Assembly: GCA_016282455.1 (NCBI GenBank)
Contig: JAEEKM010000138.1
Location: forward strand, 1 to 7,092
Length of the DNA: 7,092 nucleotides
Source of the DNA: Treponema sp.
Lineage (GTDB): Bacteria > Spirochaetota > Spirochaetia > Treponematales > Treponemataceae
Reading direction: 5' to 3'
The stretch's first letter is position 1. Each line of letters opens with the position of its first letter. Shown here piece after piece: positions 1-6,114 of this stretch. The notes under the pieces were generated by a model, which had not been told where the DNA came from, did no database searches, and saw only the letters and a program-made list of their open reading frames with translations. The position numbers and the translations under genes are program-made.

Positions 1-1786
1 CCCTCGCCGTTTCCAAATATCTATTATCTAGCTCGAGAACAATCTTGCCGGGGACAGGACCTGCGTTTGTTTTTTGAGGTGTTATTGAATAATTTACAAA
101 CTTTACCCCAGTAGCATTTGACAGTTCAATATTTTCCTTTTTTAAATAATATGGGTTCTTGACACAACTTGGAGTTATGGAAATAGATATTTTCTTCTTG
201 ACAGGATCAACGAGTGCCATTTCAAAGCCACTCTCTCCAGATTTAGGAATAGAAAATACAGGAGATATGTCAGCATTTGAGACTTCTATTTCAACTCTTG
301 TGGTTTTATCATTTAACAGCAGAATGACAGTTGCCTTTTTGTTTCTATCATTAGAGGGGTATAAGTGTCCTTTTAGTTTTATATCAAGTTTTCTTACTGC
401 TCTACTTGAACCTTGGTTAACATTTTCAACACTTAGAAGGTTATTATCAGGGATTTCCACACTAATATCCCCGCTTGGATAGGGGGCGGAAAATGATATG
501 GGGAGTATGGTTTCGTAATACGAGCCATCAGGACTCCATTTAACATCAAGATCCTTAAGTTCCGGTTTTGTGCAGTTTAATTTAAGCCAATTTTTCTTTA
601 TTGTATAGTGTTCTTTTGCAACTCCTCCCTCTGGTTCCTTAATTCCTAAATCGAAACTGCCATCCTTAATGAAATCAACTTCTAGACTGATTTCTTTACG
701 AGGGTGGTTATAGTCCATGTAATAAGATAACTTTCCATTATTATTGTATTTAAGACATGAATCTGGATCTGTTGCTACAACTGCTGAATATCGCCAGTCA
801 CCAGACCCGTTTGCATACAATTCTTTAATTTTGTCTGCATAATCATCAGAAACTTTAATCTTAAAAATGGCCTTGTTGTTTTGAATAGTAATGTCGGAAT
901 TATTATTTACTTGGATTATGTTTGCATGTTTACTTTGTTTTGGGAAGGTGTAAACTTTTCCAGTAGCCTCAGGTTCTGTGGAAGTGTCTGGGGGAGGAGT
1001 TTGAACATTATATCGTGGTTTTAGAGTGTTATTTGTTTTACTTAGAGTTATAGATTCTTTTGCTTTTACGACCGGGTTTTCATGCATTTCATCTTTTAGG
1101 ATTACACTAAGTGTAACTGGTGCGCTTTCTGTTATTTCATATAAATCGTTCTTGACAGAAATGGTATAAACTGTTGCTCCATTAGAGACACTGCTGGCTG
1201 ATACGTAATAACTATAAGTTCTATTGTTTTCTGATAGTTCAACTTCACCTGCTCCATGGAAATCGCTAAAGATATAACCATTATCTGATTTTATAGTTGC
1301 CTTTACTTTTGTTTCTCCAGCTGCAACTGAGTCTACATTTAATGTTAATGTTAAATTTGCATTTTTCTTTTTTTCAACTTTCGCAATATCATTCGCTAAA
1401 GCTTCCTTTTGGCTTTGATAGTCAGTTGTATGATTTGCCCATGTAACAGTGTCTTCTGCAGCAGAATAATTAGACACAATTCTATTAATTTTTGATGATA
1501 CGTCCCTGGCTATGGAACTATCTTTATCGTATAATACAAGACGTCTTTTTGTATTTTCACGGTTTGCATTGCTTACTACTGCAGCTAGAACTTCGTCTGC
1601 GAACTCAAAAGATAGTGAACAGTCTTCAACAAGGATTCTTTTGATTTTATTTTTTTTATCAGTACTAAGTCCTGTATTTTGACCATCTGGTCGCTCTAGA
1701 TAAACTGATAAGTTGTAAGCAAACGCATTCCCTCCCACTAATGCCATAAGCAGCATGAGTAGAATTCCTTTAAATGTTTTTCTCAT
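1..1786 (-). CDS. Secreted protein of unknown function, C-terminus cut by window edge
   Basis: The frame is open for 595 codons from ATG at 1786 to the left edge, with no stop. The start is supported by AAGGAG (1792-1797) five bases upstream. Residues 1-23 form a classic Sec signal peptide: basic MRKTFK, a hydrophobic core ILLMLLMALVGG, and a cut after NAFA. The mature part begins YNLSVYLERPDG. Residues 24-130 look mixed or helical. From about 140 onward the pattern alternates polar and hydrophobic residues (NLTLTLNVDS, ATVYTISVKND, APVTLSVILKD), which suggests beta-sandwich domains. A proline/threonine linker (about 263-275, TPPPDTSTEPEAT) separates two halves. The mature part has few cysteines, there is no lipobox and no enzymatic motif is visible. 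I recognise no family. It is probably a periplasmic or surface protein with several Ig-like modules. Codons favour TTA, CTA and ATA more than the genes to the right. A basic small ORF lies 59 bases upstream on the same strand. Confidence 0.88.
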   Translation of the reverse strand, partial: MRKTFKGILLMLLMALVGGNAFAYNLSVYLERPDGQNTGLSTDKKNKIKRILVEDCSLSFEFADEVLAAVVSNANRENTKRRLVLYDKDSSIARDVSSKINRIVSNYSAAEDTVTWANHTTDYQSQKEALANDIAKVEKKKNANLTLTLNVDSVAAGETKVKATIKSDNGYIFSDFHGAGEVELSENNRTYSYYVSASSVSNGATVYTISVKNDLYEITESAPVTLSVILKDEMHENPVVKAKESITLSKTNNTLKPRYNVQTPPPDTSTEPEATGKVYTFPKQSKHANIIQVNNNSDITIQNNKAIFKIKVSDDYADKIKELYANGSGDWRYSAVVATDPDSCLKYNNNGKLSYYMDYNHPRKEISLEVDFIKDGSFDLGIKEPEGGVAKEHYTIKKNWLKLNCTKPELKDLDVKWSPDGSYYETILPISFSAPYPSGDISVEIPDNNLLSVENVNQGSSRAVRKLDIKLKGHLYPSNDRNKKATVILLLNDKTTRVEIEVSNADISPVFSIPKSGESGFEMALVDPVKKKISISITPSCVKNPYYLKKENIELSNATGVKFVNYSITPQKTNAGPVPGKIVLELDNRYLETAR

Positions 1787-1845
1787 ACATTCTCCTTGAC
1801 AGTTTTACTTCATGCCGGAAGTGTTTATTTAAAAAGACTTAACTG

Positions 1846-2058
1846 TTACGCATAATGATGTGTGAGCCGATAACCCGACACTTCATCTGGCTGTGGGGGA
1901 GTATATTGTCTTTTTTTGCGGATTTTGTCTGCGCGGCTACTAGTGCCGGCTTGACTTGACTTAGTGCTTTTGCCTGTTTTGTGAGAAAAATACTTTGTGT
2001 TTCTGTCTTGAGAAGCAGTCATTAAATATATGTTAGCACGGAAATTTTGATTTTTCAA
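1846..2058 (-). CDS. Possible small basic protein (70 aa from TTG, or 58 aa from ATG)
   Basis: A short frame lies just upstream of, and on the same strand as, the secreted-protein gene, 59 bases away, so the two could be co-transcribed. The TTG start at 2058 has a good ribosome site, AGGAG, six bases upstream. An in-frame ATG at 2022 would give 58 residues (MTASQDRNTKYF...). The product is rich in Lys, Arg, Ser and Thr, strongly basic in the middle (RADKIRKKRQ), and ends YTPPQPDEVSGYRLTHHYA. It has no signal peptide and no membrane segment. I do not recognise it. The basic charge would suit nucleic-acid or membrane-surface binding, but that is only a guess. The frame may also be chance, because the region is short and AT-rich. 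The clear ribosome site and the position are the main points in its favour. Confidence 0.35.
   Translation of the reverse strand: MKNQNFRANIYLMTASQDRNTKYFSHKTGKSTKSSQAGTSSRADKIRKKRQYTPPQPDEVSGYRLTHHYA
2030..2058 (-). promoter_or_regulatory. Candidate sigma70 promoter for the leftward genes
   Basis: Reading leftward, TTGAAA (2058-2053) and TAACAT (2035-2030) are separated by exactly 17 bases. Transcription would start near 2023, so the ATG at 2022 would be almost leaderless. The -35 box overlaps the TTG codon that could start the small ORF. The promoter and the TTG start are therefore alternative readings, unless transcription also begins further upstream. In AT-rich DNA such matches arise easily, so this is tentative. 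Confidence 0.3.
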
Positions 2059-2191
2059 GTTTTTCTCCTATTTGATTGGAAAATGAATGCAGAGGGAATT
2101 GGATACAAAAAAATATTTTTTTTAAATTTGTCCAAACAAGCACTTCAACGCATATATATATTGTGCTAGTAAAAACAAGTTTTCCCCTCTA
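2059..2191. other. AT-rich divergent intergenic spacer
   Basis: This spacer separates the leftward and rightward units. It contains a perfect 16-base A/T palindrome (2107-2122: seven A, TA, seven T), an alternating TA run near 2152-2160, and AAACAAG twice (from 2133 and from 2172). An AGCAC/GTGCT inverted repeat lies around the TA run. The A/T tracts could bend the DNA or act as UP elements for promoters on either side. The palindrome lacks a GC stem, so it is unlikely to be a terminator. I see no gene here. Confidence 0.55.
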
Positions 2192-2220
2192 TTGAAAAAG
2201 GCTGCGACAAAGTGTAAAAT
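2192..2220 (+). promoter_or_regulatory. Predicted sigma70 promoter of the lptD-like gene
   Basis: TTGAAA (2192-2197) and TAAAAT (2215-2220) have an ideal 17-base spacer, so transcription should start at about 2226-2228. The same TTG opens the longest version of the downstream reading frame. If this is the -35 box, that codon is not transcribed and cannot be the translation start. The in-frame ATG at 2219 overlaps the -10 box and is excluded for the same reason. Confidence 0.6.
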
Positions 2221-2224
2221 GCTA

Positions 2225-2238
2225 CGAACTTATGTTCG
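2225..2238. promoter_or_regulatory. Palindromic operator resembling a LexA/SOS box
   Basis: The 14-base CGAACTTATGTTCG is a perfect CGAAC-N4-GTTCG dyad sitting exactly at the predicted transcription start of the promoter before it. This is the form of the LexA (DinR) box of Bacillus and relatives, where the best sites read CGAAC-ATAT-GTTCG. A repressor bound here would block initiation. Whether this organism has a LexA of that specificity cannot be seen from the window, so the SOS link is an inference. The dyad and its placement are direct observations. Confidence 0.45.
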
Positions 2239-2242
2239 TTTT

Positions 2243-5200
2243 ATGAGAGCGCTTTTTCTTTCTGGTAATAATATATGTTCTTTTTCTCGTTTTTTAGGGA
2301 AACCTACGCCCGGCTGGAGTGGCGCACGCAAGTGCGATGCGAAGCATTGGAGCCGGGAGGCGGAACCACGCAAGACGGGGTGCTCTAAGAAACTTGTCCC
2401 AAGCGGTGGAAAGAAAATTCCGTTCAGAAAAATTCTTATTACAGCACTTGTGTTTTTCTTTTTGAGTCTGCCGGTTTTTGCACAGGGAGTTTCTTCCGTT
2501 ATTAGCATTGACAGTGCAGATAAAACTGAGTACAGAAAAAATCCGGTTACAGGTTACGAAGAGATTGTGCTTTCGGGCGCAGTGAGTATTTCTGTGAGTC
2601 AGGGCAGTACAAAGACAACCATTACTGCTTCTTCCATAACCTACACCCGGGCTACAGATATGCTTTTTGCAAACGGTGGCGTTACCCTGAAGCAGACAGG
2701 CGGTAGTGCAGGCGAGCAGAATGTTCAGGCGGATACACTCCTGTTTAATACTGCTACGCTCGAAGGTGTTTTTGACAACGGCCGTGTTATTCAAACTCAG
2801 AGTGATGCGATTAATCTTCCTTCGGGTTCCAAACTGATTGTTGCTTCTGACATTTTTGGACGCGATTCTTCCAATACAATTGCTTTTAAAAATGCAGACC
2901 TTACTTTTTGTGATGATGAAAATCCCCACTGGAAAATCTGGGCTTCAAGAATCTGGCTTTTGCCGGGCGGAGAGTTTGCTTTTGCAAATGCAGTTTTTTC
3001 TGTAGGGCGTGTTCCTCTTTTGTGGCTTCCGGCTTTTTATTACCCAAAGGATGATTTTGTTTTTAATCCTTACTTCGGCTACAACGAGAGAACCGGCTAC
3101 TACATGCAGACTACCACTTACATTTTTGGCCGCAGACCTCTTGATACTTCTTCGGGAACAAGTTCTTCATCTTCTTCGTCTTCTGGTGAAGCACTGACTG
3201 CAGGTCTTTTTAACTTTATGAGATCTTCTTCTTTGAAAGAGCAGGTGAGGGAAGGTCTTGTTCTTCATAATCTTGATACTGATTTTAAAGGAAACACTAC
3301 TAACTATCTTAAGGTTAAGGGCGACCTTTACATGAACCTGGGCGGCATGATGGGTCTTGAGGGAGTGTATAAGCCTTCTTCCATTATCAGTAACCTTGAG
3401 GGCGGACTGAACATTGGTTTTAGTAATACGGTCTTTAAGAATAACGGAGTTTATGTTCCCATAGGGGCTTCCGGAAACACTTACTATGATTCTTCTAACT
3501 TCCTTGGCTTCCAGCTTCCTTTCCGTTACAGCGGTAATCTTAAGCTTAGTATGAGTAAACCATTTTCTCTTACTGTTTCTCTTCCAATTTATTCTGACCC
3601 GTATTTTAAAGAGGACTTTGACACCCGCAGCGAATACCTGGACTGGATTGGATTTTTGCTTAGCAGTACAAAGACAAATACGGAAACTTCAAACCAGATT
3701 TCTTCTTTTACATGGAATGTTAATGCTTCTTATTCTGTTCCTCTTCCTGCCTTTATTAAGCCTTACATTTCTACCTTTAACATTTCAAGCGTAACTGCTT
3801 CCGTTGCCTTTAACTCCCGTGCCGCAACTTTTTCTGACCTTGATTCTACTACCATGTCTGACAACTGGAAAAGCTATACGCCCAACAGATATTTTTTCAG
3901 CCCTTCTCAGGTGAACCCATTTAACTTTAGTTCTTCAATTTCCGGAACTCTTGTGAGCATTGGGGGGACTTCTTCCTCTTCTTCTAAGAAAAAAACTTCT
4001 GTAACTCTTCCGCTTGCACTGGATGCGCCAGAAGAATTTGTTGTGGAGGAAAAGAAGACTGACGGTAAAACTGACGATAAACCTGCTGATAAAAAAGACG
4101 GAAAGCCTGACGGAAAACTTAACGAAAAACCCGAGGATGAAAGTTCCGAAGAAGAAAATAAAAATCTCCTTGAGGACTCGGCCCTTCCTGAATTAAGCAT
4201 TGCTTCTCTTCCTTCAAGTTCATCTTTAGGCGGACTAAAATACACGCTCACATATTCCATTACTCCCCAGGTGAACTCACAGATTTCTTATGATGCCTCT
4301 AAACTCTATATTCCTGAAGATTTTGACTGGAGTAATTTTCAGTCTACATACCTTCAGTTAAAAGCACCTGTTTCCCTTAACAGTTCTTTAAGTTACCGCG
4401 ACAGTTTTGCTTCCATGACAAACTCTTTTTCCTTTACACCGGTTTATCAGGCCCACCCAAAGACAAACAATTACACGGAATCAAGCCTGGCTTCCCTGCA
4501 GAAAACCGACTACAATGCAAGAAAACTCGACCTTGTAAATACGAATAAGATTTCTTTCAGACCTTTTGTTTATACCACTGCATTTAAAAACACCGGCATT
4601 GACTGGAACACCACTACAAAACTTGTGGAGACAAAATTCTTAGGTGATGCAGATGACTGGCAGACTAATCCTCAGTGGCGCTACATTACTGCCTGGGATT
4701 ATATTTTTACCGAAGACGAAGATCTGGACATGAAAAACTTTATTACTTCCCACACTCTCTCCGGAACTTTAGCCGCAAGTGAAGGGGATTTTTCACAGAC
4801 TCTTACTCTTTCTACAACCCTGCCGCCGCAGAATGACAAGTATAATGCAACGCTTAAACTGGTATTCCCTTATGTTTCCCTTTCTTTTGCAAGCGGAATT
4901 GAGGCTACTACCACGACAACTTCTGAGACAGATGTTACCACCTGGAAAAAGAATCCTTTCCAGCAGTCTGCTTCCGTTAAACTTTTTAAGGGAACAAATG
5001 CCCTTTCTTTAACACAGTCGCTTAACTATAATCTTGAAGACAGTTACTGGGATTCCTTTAAGCTCTCTCTTTCCTGGCGAACCCTTTCGCTTTCTTATAC
5101 CATGAGCTACACTTACGGTTATGATTTTGATTCTGATTCAGGATGGGTGCAGAAGACTGACAAGGACTTTCTTCCATACAATGTAAGTCTTTCTTATTCT

Positions 5201-5749
5201 ACGCCCAGTAAAACTTTTTACCAGTGGAAAAACAGAATTAAAATTACTCCTTCTTTAAGTACAAGTCTTGTTTACGACTGTCTACGCCCAACCAGTTCTT
5301 ACTTCCGTTTTGTTCCGTCTCTTACTTTTGCGGTGAATGATTTTGTAAACCTTACCTTTAGTGCTGAATCCAGAAACGGTGTGATTTTCCGCTATGTTCA
5401 GGATTACCTGGGGTACCCGGATGTTATCAGCGGTGAAAAGAATGTTCTGGTTGACCTTTTGAATTCTTTTGCTTTCTGGGGAGATGATTCTTTTATTGAC
5501 CCTGACCAGGTTAAGCGCAAGAGTTCCGGTTTTAAAATGAAAAGCCTTAATGTGACCCTGACCCACAACCTGCACGACTGGGATTTTTCTACCAGCCTTA
5601 CCTTTAAGCCCCGCCTGGAAACTACTTCTGACGGTAAAAAGGAATATAACTATCATCCATATTTTACACTGGGAGTTGTCTGGCGGCCAATGAGTGCCTT
5701 AAAGACAAATGTGGTTGACGAATACGGCACCTGGAAACTGAATCCATAA
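2243..5749 (+). CDS. lptD: LptD-like outer-membrane assembly protein (OstA family)
   Basis: LptD is the outer-membrane beta-barrel that inserts lipopolysaccharide at the cell surface. In spirochaetes without LPS the cargo is uncertain. From ATG 2243 the product is 1168 residues, well above the roughly 780 of E. coli LptD. A signal peptide core (ILITALVFFFLSLPVFA, nt 2432-2482) is followed by an OstA/LptA-like N-domain (roughly nt 2490-2850, e.g. YEEIVLSGAVSISV, ITASSITYTRA). Next come the LptD-type stretch CDDENPHWKIWASRIWLLPG (from Cys223) and PLLWLPAFYYP. The rest is a long series of alternating aromatic/Ser/Thr beta strands ending TLGVVWRPMSALKTNVVDEYGTWKLNP. Serine-rich and Lys/Asp/Glu-rich insertions lie at nt 3146-3193 and 4046-4180. 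The start is doubtful. ATG 2243 has no ribosome site and puts about 60 odd residues, encoded by a GC-rich element, before the signal peptide. No ATG, GTG or TTG lies in frame between 2243 and the signal core. Confidence 0.82.
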   Translation: MRALFLSGNNICSFSRFLGKPTPGWSGARKCDAKHWSREAEPRKTGCSKKLVPSGGKKIPFRKILITALVFFFLSLPVFAQGVSSVISIDSADKTEYRKNPVTGYEEIVLSGAVSISVSQGSTKTTITASSITYTRATDMLFANGGVTLKQTGGSAGEQNVQADTLLFNTATLEGVFDNGRVIQTQSDAINLPSGSKLIVASDIFGRDSSNTIAFKNADLTFCDDENPHWKIWASRIWLLPGGEFAFANAVFSVGRVPLLWLPAFYYPKDDFVFNPYFGYNERTGYYMQTTTYIFGRRPLDTSSGTSSSSSSSSGEALTAGLFNFMRSSSLKEQVREGLVLHNLDTDFKGNTTNYLKVKGDLYMNLGGMMGLEGVYKPSSIISNLEGGLNIGFSNTVFKNNGVYVPIGASGNTYYDSSNFLGFQLPFRYSGNLKLSMSKPFSLTVSLPIYSDPYFKEDFDTRSEYLDWIGFLLSSTKTNTETSNQISSFTWNVNASYSVPLPAFIKPYISTFNISSVTASVAFNSRAATFSDLDSTTMSDNWKSYTPNRYFFSPSQVNPFNFSSSISGTLVSIGGTSSSSSKKKTSVTLPLALDAPEEFVVEEKKTDGKTDDKPADKKDGKPDGKLNEKPEDESSEEENKNLLEDSALPELSIASLPSSSSLGGLKYTLTYSITPQVNSQISYDASKLYIPEDFDWSNFQSTYLQLKAPVSLNSSLSYRDSFASMTNSFSFTPVYQAHPKTNNYTESSLASLQKTDYNARKLDLVNTNKISFRPFVYTTAFKNTGIDWNTTTKLVETKFLGDADDWQTNPQWRYITAWDYIFTEDEDLDMKNFITSHTLSGTLAASEGDFSQTLTLSTTLPPQNDKYNATLKLVFPYVSLSFASGIEATTTTTSETDVTTWKKNPFQQSASVKLFKGTNALSLTQSLNYNLEDSYWDSFKLSLSWRTLSLSYTMSYTYGYDFDSDSGWVQKTDKDFLPYNVSLSYSTPSKTFYQWKNRIKITPSLSTSLVYDCLRPTSSYFRFVPSLTFAVNDFVNLTFSAESRNGVIFRYVQDYLGYPDVISGEKNVLVDLLNSFAFWGDDSFIDPDQVKRKSSGFKMKSLNVTLTHNLHDWDFSTSLTFKPRLETTSDGKKEYNYHPYFTLGVVWRPMSALKTNVVDEYGTWKLNP
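2295..2409 (+). repeat. GC-rich hairpin-forming element inside the lptD 5' coding region
   Basis: This segment (about 70% GC over 2307-2371, in surroundings near 40%) folds into several nested helices. TAGG/CCTA (2295-2306) closes a GAAA loop. CCCGGCT (2309-2315) pairs with AGCCGGG (2351-2357) and encloses CGCAC-GCAA-GTGCG (2323-2336) and ATGC-GAA-GCAT (2337-2347). CCAC (2366-2369) pairs with GTGG (2406-2409), extended by GC/GC with one bulged base. It stays open in the lptD frame and reads as a Gly/Arg/Lys/Trp-rich peptide unlike the rest of the protein. It resembles palindromic elements that insert into genes without breaking the frame, as RPEs do in Rickettsia. It could also be a structured mRNA leader. 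No second copy is present in the window, so its dispersed nature is unproven. Confidence 0.5.
4046..4180 (+). repeat. Low-complexity Lys/Asp/Glu-rich insertion in the lptD-like gene
   Basis: About 45 codons (residues 602-646) encode a charged, disordered tract with degenerate repeats of D-G-K and D-K-P units (KTDGKTDDKPADKKDGKPDG), followed by an acidic run (EDESSEEENKN). The DNA repeats gac-gg-aaa-like triplets. It interrupts an otherwise beta-strand-rich barrel sequence, so it is best read as a long mobile loop between strands. A short poly-serine/poly-lysine tract (nt 3965-3996) lies just before it. Confidence 0.65.
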
Positions 5750-5763
5750 TATCTTCTTCCCTG

Positions 5764-5792
5764 TTGTAAACTTTACGATTCTTCACTATAAT
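5764..5792 (+). promoter_or_regulatory. Strong sigma70 promoter of the oadGA operon
   Basis: TTGTAA (5764-5769) and a perfect TATAAT (5787-5792) are separated by 17 bases. Transcription would start near 5799, giving a leader of about 15 bases that holds the GGAGGA ribosome site (5805-5810). A small inverted repeat GTAAA-C-TTTAC (5766-5776) overlaps the -35 box and could be a regulator site, though it is short. The promoter begins 15 bases after the lptD stop codon, so oadG need not depend on readthrough from lptD. Confidence 0.7.
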
Positions 5793-5813
5793 AAAGCCAC
5801 TTTTGGAGGAAAT

Positions 5814-6071
5814 ATGACAATTGGTCAGATGCTTGGGCAAAGTGGAATTTTAACTTTGCTGGGATTGGGAGTAGTATTCAGCTTCCTTATAATTATGATT
5901 CTGTGCATGTATCTGCTCCACGCAGTTATTCATGCTTTAAAACTCGACAAGGTAGAAGAAAGTAAAACTTCTGGCGCTTCTCCTGCTTCTCCCTCTGCCG
6001 CACCTGCTGCAGATGATGGTGCGATTGTGGCCGCAATTGCCGCTGCCCTCCACGAAAAGCAGTTGTCTTAA
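5814..6071 (+). CDS. oadG: Oxaloacetate decarboxylase gamma subunit (OadG family)
   Basis: This 85-residue protein has the usual OadG plan. A short periplasmic N-terminus (MTIGQMLGQSG) leads into one membrane helix at about residues 12-41 (GVVFSFLIIMILCMYLLHAVI). An Ala/Pro/Ser-rich cytoplasmic linker follows (SGASPASPSAAPAADDG), then a short C-terminal helix (AIVAAIAAALHEKQLS). In the known complex, gamma anchors the alpha subunit to the membrane beta subunit and helps assemble the sodium-pumping enzyme. Some family members bind zinc through C-terminal His/Asp residues; here only one His (HEK) is present near the end. GGAGGA lies just upstream of the ATG. The assignment depends partly on the adjacent oadA, since small single-helix proteins are weakly diagnostic. 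Related methylmalonyl-CoA decarboxylase delta subunits look similar. Confidence 0.85.
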   Translation: MTIGQMLGQSGILTLLGLGVVFSFLIIMILCMYLLHAVIHALKLDKVEESKTSGASPASPSAAPAADDGAIVAAIAAALHEKQLS

Positions 6072-6114
6072 AACTTGTAAACTATCATATTAAATATATT
6101 AAGAGGTTATTTTT

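Noticed and set aside
159..482. 107-codon rightward frame
   Set aside because: It is antisense to the 595-codon secreted-protein frame, which has a ribosome site and signal peptide. Its own start has no ribosome site and its sequence shows no domain.
2107..2122. Bidirectional terminator at the A/T palindrome
   Set aside because: It has no GC stem and lies upstream of both units, not after a gene end.
2295..2411. Twister ribozyme or other known riboswitch
   Set aside because: GTCCCAAGC near 2396-2404 recalls a twister segment, but the other conserved twister parts and the closing P1 helix are not found. No known riboswitch core was recognised.
2337..2467. Small rightward frame MRSIGAGRRNHARR... 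within the GC element
   Set aside because: It lies in the frame next to lptD, has no ribosome site and ends soon after. It probably reflects the GC-rich, stop-poor repeat and not a gene.
2294..2929. 211-codon leftward frame opposite the lptD 5' region
   Set aside because: It is a shadow of the lptD frame. The product is Cys/Asn-rich with no recognisable fold and runs opposite a clear LptD sequence.
5750..5800. Intrinsic terminator after lptD
   Set aside because: The only dyad (GTAAA-C-TTTAC) is short, AT-rich, not followed by a T run, and overlaps a promoter.
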